Shown in pieces: positions 27,501 through 39,500 of a stretch of DNA of 64,000 nt (positions are counted from its first letter, which is position 1; each line of letters opens with the position of its first letter). Source of the stretch: Mycteria americana (taxonomy: Eukaryota; Chordata; Aves; Ciconiiformes; Ciconiidae). The stretch covers positions 84,613,062-84,677,061 of the forward strand of contig NC_134367.1 of assembly GCF_035582795.1 (NCBI RefSeq), in the 5' to 3' direction. The translations under genes and the position numbers were made by a program. The notes below the pieces were generated by a model that was given only the letters and a program-made list of their open reading frames with translations, was not told the DNA's origin and ran no database searches.

Positions 27501-30500
27501 TCATGAAAATAATATTGCAATTTTTCATTTGCTCTCAGGAAAAGAAATATAGGTCTATTCTGGCTACAAATTGACCGAGTTCTAACAAAAGGAGTAGTAA
27601 GGACTCCATAGCTTTTGTTCAGACACTCCTGAAAGATCTACAAGTTAAAGCACTCAATCTGTGGGGGGCCAAAACCCCGGGACAGTCAGATCAGCAGGCT
27701 TGAGCTTAAGTGGGTACCTCTTAACCTCCTTGCTTCTAACCAAGGTCAAACTAAAGCAAGTCAGTTAAGCATGCCTACTGAAATCATGCCTAATACTGTG
27801 AAATAATCAGAAGCATCCTGTCTTTTGCAGTCTAAACAGCGTTAGTCGAGACAAAATTACCTACCAGTCAACTCAGAAAACAGTATGTCTAGCAGAATCA
27901 CTTCATGCTCTCAGGGAAGGCTCTGGCTGAACCTGTGGCAACTAAGCAGGTTACGCTGGGTTTCTGTGCTAACTTCTTTCTGAACTGAATGATTTATGGA
28001 ATCCATACGTTGGCAAAGAACAGGCCTATAAATATTTGTATTACGGTCACACTCTCCAAATTTTAACTAACAGCTAGTCTAATCCTAATGGATAACAACT
28101 GCTTTCTCAAAAGCCTTTCACACTCTCAATTCCCAGTCCTTGGGACACCTTCAGAAGAACTCCTGTAGGATTGGACCCACAGCTCAATTTCAGAACAGAT
28201 ATGCCAGACTGTCAACTTGTACATTTACCACTTCCAGGCTAGTATTAATTTGACAACATAGCCTTAAAACAGTAAGCACCTTAGTTTTAGTTAGACTATA
28301 ATTAATATAAGACACAGTATACTGAAGATATCACTAACCATCTTGCGTATTGGAACATTTTAACGAACGGGTCTGCAATAACTTCAAGAGAAGCTGTAGG
28401 CTTTTATCTGTTTTCAGTGTTGGTATGTAAGCATTACTGCCAAGTTTCATCAAGACATCCAGAAGAGGGTTCAAGAAAGCCTCTAGTTCAATCCATTCTA
28501 TGTTGCTTTTTCCACTACACAAAAACAAAAATTAAAAAGAAAGTCTTCTTCTGAGTATCTGCCTTAAGTGCTGAAGTCACTTACGGAAATAAATAGGACA
28601 CGTTTCCAAGTCACTTAAGTATCTTTAGACATGTTACCCAGTATGTTTGCAGCAAGAGTTGGACAAGGTCTAAGGAATGATTAGGCTGACCGAAAGTCTA
28701 CAGAGAAAAATGGACAAATTCCTGACTTGATCAGGCTTGTACTGGATCCTTCAGGAGTGAGGGGGTTGAAAAAGAGAGATGTGTAAAATAAGATATTTCA
28801 TACTTACCTGTATTTATTCCTCATCTGCTCCACGTCTGCAGCCAACAGAATCATTGTTGCGACAAGCTTAGCTTCAAACCAGTCAGGCATAAAGCAATTT
28901 TCTCCTGATTAAAGATATTTTAAGGTTTCCACAGTATTTAAAAAATGCCTTCATATTAATTTTTAAAACTTTTGTTTTTATAACCTATTAAAATAAATTA
29001 GTAGTATAACAACCATTAATGCTAACAAAAATATTACTACTATTTTTTTGCATTCTTTTATCTAGATATAAACTAAACTCAAACACAACTGCTTTTCCTT
29101 TATGCCTCAAAGAGGCTGATCTCATTGGCCTCTAGGATTAAATCAATTTTAGGCAATGTGATATATTATGTAGTAGCATATATTATGTAGTAGCTCCCAA
29201 TAGACTTTTCTATTGCATTTAAAAACACATTAGCATATTCAAATGAAGTTAACCACGAACATAATTCCACTATGCTTCGTCAGAAACATCAGCTGTGGTT
29301 TTGACCATCTAAAAGTTATATGAAGAACTAAAACTATTCTGTCAAAAAAATAAAAAAACCTAGCTGAAGTTTCTCTTTTTATCGATCTTTTATGCAAGAC
29401 TACATCATCATACTTATAAAATTGTTTCTTAAATAGTACTACATAAGCTGGTTTTAGGGTTTTTTGACTGGTATGTTTTTGGCTTTGGGAGTTTAGAAAG
29501 CAAAACGCACTTTGGAGGTCCAGTTCAAGCAGCTGGACATGGTTGATTTTTTTTCTCTCCACAGAGCTGCTTAGAAGCTAATATTTGTATCAAACCAGGA
29601 AATTACAGCATCACTTTTTAGAAGTGAAACACAGATGCTTGCCATGGAATTACAGATAATATAGACCAAGGACTAAACAGACATTTCAGGAAGGAGAGAT
29701 CTGCCAAAATTTTTAGCAAAGCATTTACCTTGGAGTATCAATAGACAAGATTTGCTTGCAACTTTTCTAACCATAAGACAATCAAGTGAAGTTTCCCAGG
29801 CTGCAGGAAGCTTCTGAACCCATTTATCATTAGCAAATTCTGGCTTAGCTTTTATATCTTCTCTATCTATAATATTAAAAAAATGTTCAGTTTTGACTTT
29901 TGACATTATAAAACTATATAAAATTTGATATGATTGCAGTACTTAAGTAGCAAATAAGTGAGTACCACACAAAAGTTAAAGTATTCAAAAAGTCAATTTG
30001 CCATTCCTTTCAATGTTTCTGAAAGCAAATTCTAAACTAAAGTTATAGTAATTTAAAATGTGGCAATGAAGAAAGAAGTCCCTTCAGAATTTATCTGCAT
30101 ACAGCAGATATTACAGCATACAAAGATTATACAGCATACAAAGAACCTTCCTTTGTTATAATGCGTGGCAGCTCATCTGCTGCAAGCGGTCCAAGATCAA
30201 AAGAACATCACTACGCAGGAAGGCGTGTAATGAGCTGCCGAGCTGCGTAACTATATGGCATCTCTCTCCACAAATATACTTGGTCATTTTGCAGAGCCCT
30301 GCTGAGAAGGGCTACAGAACCTGTATCTATTCACATTCCCTTGTGCTTTCCTCTGCCCCCATACTCTACCATTTTCACACACCACCAAAAAAGTAACAAA
30401 AGAAATCTAACGGACAAGCATCAGTGCAGCATTAAAATTGAGTATTAAGGCTTAACTTCCAATTAATACTGCAGGACTCTATTTTATGAAGGAAAACTGG

Positions 30501-33500
30501 AATTAGAAAATAAAGTTCAAACTTAAGAATCATAAATACCACAAATTAGGTAGAATTTGAATAGGTACAATATAAATAAACAAACAGCTCTTCTAAAATA
30601 CAAAGAATTTTTGTATTTTTTTTGTTTACATTATCTTCAAAATCTTTTTCTATTAATAAACATTTAACTTACTTTCAGATGCTGGTGTCTTAACATACTC
30701 TCCCACAAGACTGCGTACATATTGACATAATGATGATGTCTCTTGATGTTCAAGATCAGAGGTTATAGGCTTTCTGAAGCATCTGTCATTCACTTGCAAC
30801 CACCTGCAAAGCTAAATTAAAACCAGTATGTTACTGTTTAACCATACCTGCCAGCTCTGTACTGACATTACCAACATAACAGTACACTAAAGCACTGTTA
30901 AATACAAGCCGTAATATCAACAAATCCACACCATGAGGGGTATTAACTGTATCTACCTTGAGGCTTAGCAGACTGTTCCCCTCTAACATCAAAAAAGGTT
31001 CTTCCAGAGAGTAATTCAGAATATGCAAAAAAAAGATTATTGGTACCAATACAAGAAAAAACCTAGCTCTTAAAAATAAGCAAGACTAGTAAAAATTCCC
31101 TTATCTCAAAAGGACTTTTCACAGCCAAGTGTTACCTAGTGAGAGCCGCATTTTTTTTTTAAACTTTTATGCCAAGAATCAACAGAATAGGATGCAAAGC
31201 GCAGCATACAGAACAAGAAGACACTATGAAAAAAATAATTTATTGTTATATGGCTGTACAACAAACCAAAGTTATGGCTACGTATTCAGTTGGCTCCAGT
31301 ATATCCTATATATAAAATGATTTCTTCTTTGAGGCTTTTTCATAGCATTTTGCATCTTGCAAAGACATAAAACATACATCCTCTGGAAATTTAAAGTTTA
31401 CAATCTCGCACTACATGGTAGGCACATTTTTCCCTTTGATACTACCCTGTTATTCCTACCAGTGCTGGGTTCATCCAAACAACATGCACAGAGGCAGTTC
31501 TTACACAAATTTTTTGGCCCATATACTGACCCATTCAGAGAGTCTCAGGATCCACATTATCTTGGACAGTAATTTCAGAACTAAAAGAATGGAAAACATG
31601 CACCATACTAGCAGACTATCCCTCTTAAGATAGAGCAAACTTACAAAATAGTGTTCTTTTCCATTAAATGAAATTTTACAACAGATAGTTGAGGGCAAAT
31701 GAGAAGGAAGTAGCCACAAAGAGAATATATATAATATACAGAAATAACTGCCTGGAGAATCCAATGAGCAAGAGCAGCTTCAGCTGAGGATGTTACATCC
31801 ACCTGGTATCCTTAATAAAAGTAGAGAGAGAAGCCCAAGCCATGGCTCTGTGGATTCCCTAAGATGCCCTGCTTCACACTCTCTCCATGAAGTTACCAAC
31901 CACCTAGAGGAGCAAGCATGAATCCCTGATGAGAGAGATTACAGATACTAGTTCAGGCTTACCAATGGTCATTTTAGTTCCTATAATCTTGGCAAAGGAT
32001 GCAGAAGACTAGGACTGTGATGAACACACAGAAGTCTCTTAAACGACCAGTATTCAGGGACAAAAAGTCTGAGCAAGACCTGATTCTTGTTTGCATTTCA
32101 ATATGGTTACACCCAACAGCTGCAATACCGAGCTGAACTCTAGGAAACACCAACTGGGGCATACAAGCTCTGAAGGAGTTCAAAAAAACCTCTGCCTCAA
32201 GAAAGACCTTTTTCTTCTGCAGAATTGAGAATTTCTGCATGAAGAAAGAAAAAGTCCTATTTTTCTCTCTCTTACCCTACCTTCAACCACTCAGAATTCT
32301 TCCACTTTGAATCTGCTGAATAATTTGTTTAGGGTTAACATTAATCCCTCTATAGAATTTAAAATAAATACATACATAAAACAAAATCACAGCTTTCAAG
32401 TGAAACATAAATCCATCAGGATGCCACATCCAGAAATTCCAGAATGTACCAATGCAAAAGTAGCTAACTATTTAAATATTAAATTAGCAATAATAAATCA
32501 CGCATTTGTATAGGTATTTTAAAAATGTTTGATGAACATAAAACAAGCTCCAGGTCTCACCTCCATCCATAACATAGTATCTCTCCTTAGGGACTCCTCT
32601 GGTCTAAGGGACAGAAGAAAGCTTGAAACTTCTGGGAGAGACACTTTCTCCTGAAGAAATTAATCAAGATACAATAGTTGCCAACATAATATACAACAGA
32701 TAACATCTATATAACGACTCAAGAAGTTTGCTGTCATCTGGCAAAAGTTTCAGAAAAAGAAACTGACTTTTTCCTTTCCATGACAAGACTCACTCTTGCA
32801 TCTTTTGGACCAACTTATCTTTACCAAGGAACACAATTTAATTTTCCCAAGTATTAAAATGTATCTAAAAGTTAACGAACTAGAAGAATAGTGCTATTCA
32901 CTGATGACACCTTTTAAATGAATGTACAAAAATGAGTAGGAGTCAACAATAAGTACTATTTCTGTATTTCCAAAAGGAAATTATGCTCAGACAAGTTTAT
33001 AGCCATAACACGCAACATGAAGACAGTCTATACTCATCTAGAAAGTAAGCTTGTTGCAAGACAACCAAAACATGAATACTTTGACTACTGAATAATTAAG
33101 GTCTTGCTATTTCAACATTAATGGTAGTTTTAGCATTCTGGTATTATGAATACTTTTATTCTCTTACGTATTTCAGAAAAGTCCATTTAGTTTCTATCTG
33201 TTAAAAGCTGAGTTTATACTCAGCTATCGTAATAGGATAATATTCCATAACTACTGCATGAAAACCCTAGAAGAAAACATCAACTAATAAAAGGTAATGA
33301 AAAAAATACATCTTATGAAAACCAAAGTTAACAGAAGCATACCCACACTTACATAGTACAATTTTTTTAAGTAGTCACTAAAAAAATTGCAAATCCAGCA
33401 AAATCAGTTGTTCCATGTTGTATTTAGCAGTTTTTTGAATCTTGTTTACCCTGTAAAAGCGTTAGTGTATTTCTATTACACCAGGAAGTAAAAAAAAACC

Positions 33501-36500
33501 CCAAAACTAAACTCACCACATCTGTCAAATGCATAGCTGTTTGAAGAAGATAGCACTGAGCAGCTCCACGCAACAAAATCTGATGTGTAATCATAGTACA
33601 CTGGAGGACATCTCTGGAAAGAAGAAAAATATCCACTGTAGAAAACACGCACTTAGGAAGTTTAAACATTTTCATATATTTGCTAATTATTAACCATTTT
33701 CAATGTATTAGATGGCATTTAACAAACATATTATACTATTTATACTACAATCATTGCCTGCGCAGACAGCATACGATCTGGAACCAAGACTACTGCTATA
33801 CGTACTTTCAAAAACTGGTATTAAAACTTGGATAAGCATATACCTGACAAGATTAAACGGGGGGGGGGTGGGGGAGACACCAAAACAAAAACGAAAGGAA
33901 CAATCCCCACGATCACATCAGTTCAAACTGATAATTTAATATTTGCATTTCTACCTGTAACAAATATAGAAATAAAATGTTTGCCATCAAATTCTCACTC
34001 TAGCACAAAACTGAAAGAAACTTGCAATGATCTTTTATCAGCAGAGGCATGTCTGACTTTCTTTTGCCCTTTTTTTTGGTAAACTACTTTTATCCAATAT
34101 TCCTTCAACCACCAGTAAGATTTTCTTTCAAAGCTCAAATTCGATTGAACTGGAAAAATTACTGATTTTAAGTGGCTCTAGGAAGTGAAAGCAGACAGGA
34201 AACATCAGTGTGACTATGGACAATACACATGCCAAGAACTTTTACCCAGCCTTTTATTTACAAGTCTTTCAGTTTTCAATTTTGTGGGCTGTCCCCTGAT
34301 ATAGCCTCAACTGCCATTAAACAAGGTTTTAATGTAATAAGAAGAGAAGGAAGAAGTTTGACCTCAGTTAGGAAGTATGGAAGACCAGGGAAAAGTGATG
34401 CCAAAAAGAGGAGTGACAACGAAGGACTGAAATACAAAACACTCATTTTTCAAGTCACACAGAGATATAAATACATTGGTTCTTAAATTGCTTTCCTCTG
34501 TGAATTAGACATAAATGAGACAGAACCTTCCATTCCCATGCACAGCCATCACATCCTCCCAGAAGTAACAAACATGAATGAAATCCTGGCTCTCCAGATG
34601 TTCAGCACATTTCTTTACAAGAAGTCTGTAAGAACACAATGCAGTGTACATTTTACCTTAAAGCATGAAGTCCTTCAGTGCCCAGTACTTTACACACAGG
34701 GATATATGCCAGAGCCATAGAGAGAAACAAAATGGGAACAGCACACCAATGCCTACTTGTCATCTTCTGAATAAATTTTAACAGGAAACTACCTTAAAAC
34801 AAAAGTAAACAAAACAATCCAGAGTGATTTCTTGTTCTCCAATGCATTTAAATGACACAGACCCCAGCAGGAGTATGTTATGATTGTTTCTGAAAATTAA
34901 ATGAAAGACAAAAGAATAGTTTCCTAATTATTTCAATGAAAAAAGTACGTTCCAAAGAAGTCTGTCAGTAAGGTAATATGATAAGGAGATAACCAGGAAT
35001 AAACTAAATTTTGGCTTTGGTGATCTGCATTAATCACCATATTCGGTAATGGAATTTTAACTCTGATTGTTTCGAGTACTAGACAATGCCTTTTTTAAGC
35101 TACTACTCAGTCCATGTGATGGCAGACCAAAGTACACAGCGATTCAACCAGTTTCATGGATGCTGGCATGGCCAAAGCAAGCCTCAACAAGACACCACAG
35201 TTACAATTTTTAGAAGCAGGTCACCCAGTCTCAGGGTTGCTAATCACGGACCCTCCATTTGGTGATAAAATATATGCCTTGGGACAGGGCAGATAAATAG
35301 GGCATCTATGGCATTACAAACATGTAAGGTGTTTCCTACCAGAATATGTACCTGCAGATGCAGGATACTGAACAGAGCTGGTTCTACCCCTATTTAATCC
35401 AATTAGACCAGATATTAAATTCTGGTCTGTCAAAAGTTGCTCGTCCTTTTCAGCCTACGCTAACAGCAAAGTTTGGAAGAATCTCAGAAATCTTCCTCCA
35501 TCCAACCTCACAATAAAAGAATCCTTACTCAGCTTCAGACTTGGACTGGCTCTTTTGAATGCTTAACTACACAGGTTATGACTAAAAAAGTCTGGCAGAT
35601 AGGTTAAAAAAACCCACCCAACAACAAAACCAAACCCAAACAAAAAAACCCACACCAAGACCCCTCAAAACCCCCAAAACAAACACACAAAAAGAATAGT
35701 TCTAAAGATTTTGCTCGGTACAATATTATCTACACTGACAAATAAAAAAGAAAGAATCTGCAAATACTGTTCACCTTCAGAACTTAGGAGTTTGCTTGGG
35801 TTTTTTAATAAAAACAGGAAGTCTGCTTCAGTTTGCCCCAAAAACAATTTTGTAGCTTAATACTGCAGCATCCCTCAAAGCCTCTGAAGACCTCTCTCTT
35901 CTCTGGAAACTCCACTGCCACAAGAGGAACTACTCCTTTTTTCTCTCAAGTAATGTAGAAAAATAGTGGTAAATGTTTACAAGAGATACGGAAAATAGGT
36001 CCATAGTTTTTATTTGGTTTCTTTATTTAAAAAAAGATAAAGGTGAAATTGAAACATACCTTTTTGTTCCTCTGGAAGAAGCATGAGATAAGTAGCCAAA
36101 AACTTCTGTAGCTTTATTCCCAAAGGAGGACAGGCTCCCATTAACTGACCTGGTGTCCTGTTGGGTTTTAAAACATCAAATACACAACTGGCATGTTAAC
36201 AGCTACAAGTAGGATTGTGCCTAAACAAAAACAAAAGTGCAGTTCAGTGGTTACTTCACTGCAGAGATTGCTCCAACAGGCCACAGAGATGGAGTGCATC
36301 AGCTCGCATCCTCCGCTTATCCCAGTATTCCAGCGGCACCCAGCAAACACACAGAGGGTGGGGACAGTCACAACAGCATGACTCTCCCCCGCCTAGACCT
36401 ACAAGGACATGGTGACGGCACGCTCCAGCATTCAAGCGCAGCCTCAAGTCAAGTTACTCAGGCCTGAGAGCATCTTACACTGAGCCCTCAGTACGAAACG

Positions 36501-39500
36501 GCACTGTCAGTTCAACCCCGTGCCCGCACCCACAGAATGACACGGGCCTCCGGGAGCGGGTTGCCAAGGCCCTCGGGACAAGATCAGTGGTACGCAGCAG
36601 GGACGTGACCAGTCTGATCTAGAGAACAGCAAAGACAAATTACCTACACAAGTGTGCTAGGGAGCAAGATTATGAAGTCAGTATAAACAAAACTACCAAC
36701 CAGCACAAAAGGTTTTAAGTAGAGATGCAAGAAACACTCCATGAGACCAACAGAGACAACCTGTGTTCTATCAGGAGTCTCAGGATCCTGGTTATCAAGG
36801 ATTAGCATCAGTCAGTCATGAGATTTTACAGTTTTCTCTCATACAGCCTGACATTAACCGAAACAACTCTGTATATTCTGGGTATACTCGAGCATGCACC
36901 CTCCTCTACATATCCCAACACTTTCACCAGAAATACAGAAGCTAAGAGAGAAAATTATGAAGCATCGATCCAACACAGCCCTAGCATACACACCGAAACA
37001 CTCAGCACTTGCTTCAACTTCTGACTTCCCATCAGTGTATGCCCATGGAAAGCACACCACAGCCAGCTAATTGAGATGAGAAACACACAACTGCTGTGAG
37101 AGCCCAGAGAGGTCACATTTGTCCTGTTATGTTTAGATGAAACAACCTATTTTGACTACACTATATCCAGAATCACACAATACAAACTGATCACCAGTTT
37201 AATAAGCGACAGTCACATTTTTTCCCCCACATCTTCAATTTTTTTTTAAAAAAAGTGCATAAATAGACAGCGTCAACTTTTCTAGCTGCCTAACAAGGTC
37301 AGCCAGTCAAGGCTCCTCCAACAACGTTCTGAACTGAGTTTCAGATCGCTAGCTGAATCACCCAAGCCATTGCCTCTGGCATAATGCTGAGGGCATGAAG
37401 TGCATTCAGCACTTTATTCCCCATTCTCAGTACTCTCCATGCAACTAGCACAAAGGACTGAATGCCATCAGCACACTGAATGTGTTGCTACACCTCAAAC
37501 TTTTATCTGTTCTTTATGTATTTATACCAAGGGAGGCCACTGTCATCTGTCAACCTCAAACAGTCTCCTGTGAAAAAGTATTAATCTCCCAGAAGATAAT
37601 CCGGCACCGTTGAAAAAACACTTTATCAGTTATGAATTGGCAACAATTAGAGCAGCCCTTTCTTTCTGTATGGCAAGAAAATAGCAAAGTATTTTTTTTA
37701 TCTTCTCAAGTTACTCATTTATCATATCTCACTTCATTTCCAAATTAGTATTTCAACACCAAGTGTAAAACAGGACCTTGAGGCATCCCTTTGTTGCTAT
37801 TACTAGGATAAAATTGAACCTACTTCATCTTACTCACAGCCACCCACCTTTCCTGAAAAACTCTTTACTTGTTAGGGAGTTGAGCAACACCATTTTTTTA
37901 TTAACGTGTTTTCCTTTATCCAAGACCTTACCCACCCAAACCAGTATTACTAGAATACATTTCCAATAATCGATATATTTACTTAAGGAAAAAAAAAAAA
38001 TAAAAAAAATCAGTGGCTTACCTGCTATAGAGGGAACTTTCTGAGAGGGCATCCATTAACGGCCCAATAACAAACTGGTAAAAGGAAACAAGAACAATGG
38101 CTAAATGCACACTTGCAAGGCACTGTTACATAGAGGCTAACTAGACTTATTTCACCAGACCTTAAAAGGACAGACAGAGTCAGAAATTAGAGAACAGTCT
38201 TGCTAGTAGTTACCAGTAGGAGCAAAAAGAGGAGGAAACTAAAAAGAAGGAGGAGCAGGAGAATAAACAAGAAAAACTACTTTTTCCACTAGGTACATTT
38301 CAGAGCATTGTGAGAGGTGCAGGCAAGTAAGAAATCCTTTTGGGAAACAGATGGAGTACAGATGTTTAAACATGAAATAAAAGAAAGACTAGGGGCCAAC
38401 ACAAGTAGAAAGATTTAGGGTGTGTTTTAAGGTTGACTGGATTTCAAGTCAGTCATCAAGATGCTGACTTAATTTGTATAAATCAGAAATGTTAACCTCT
38501 GAGGGCAATGCTCCTTCTATGAAGGAGAGAAGGAAGAAATAATAGTACAACATAGATCATTCCTTACTAAGGTGTAGGCTGGTTGGGGAGTCAACCTACA
38601 AACAACATTAATAAAAAAAATTAAGAACTTTAAACTTACAATATTTCTTCCCACATATGGAATATTTTAAAGTGTGGATTTTAATGGGATACAGCAATAT
38701 ACTGATTATACTACAGAGACATTCACCTCCTCACAGGGTTACCTAGCAATGGATCTTCAAAATCCATCCTTGAGTAGGAGACACTATGCACAGACCTGAA
38801 GTCTGTTGACCAGGTTTATCCAAGACTGTTCAATCAATTAATATTAATTAATAATTTTGGAAAAGTTCAGGGGGCTCTGAAAATCTGAAGCATCAATCAC
38901 CCCTCTGAGAATTTCAATTCTGGTAACAAATTTCGATAAATTGGGAGCCAACTTTAATTAGAGAGCATTAGTTTGAAATACAGGAATGAATGACTACACT
39001 CAAAAACGCATTCCCTCTAGCCAGGCCATTTTTCAAGTAATTATATATTTGACTCTTACAAATATTGCTATCACTTGCACACCTACATAAGATGGTATTT
39101 TTACAGAACGTGTCTAATTCCAACACTACTGTGGCAATTAGTATTAAGATATATCACAAATTAGAATGTCTGTTTATTCTGGCAAGTAACAGTAACACCC
39201 TTACCTCCGAAAAACCAAGTGAATTTGGAAGATGCTTTGTTTCATAAAGCTCCAGAAAATGAAGAATGCCTTCCTTCGTCAATGTTTTATTCTCACTCTC
39301 AAACATTCGTTTATAGATGCACATGTGCCATGATGGGTGAAACAACCAACAACCTGTTGCAAAAGCAAATTCTTCTAAACTGACACAGAAATGACAGTGA
39401 TGCATTAACATACTAACACACAACATACTGACATTCTGGACAACAGCATAGTCAATTCACAAGACATTTCAAAACTATGATTATAGCTACTAGATTTATA

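Noticed and set aside
27660-27690. Retroviral primer-binding-site-like GGGG...CCCCGGGACAG in intron 13
   Set aside because: No LTR pair, polypurine tract or coding remnant lies around it.
31533-36790. Shared word GAGTCTCAGGATCC at about 31540 and 36776 as a dispersed repeat
   Set aside because: The identity does not extend into the flanks, so a chance match or very old fragment cannot be told apart.
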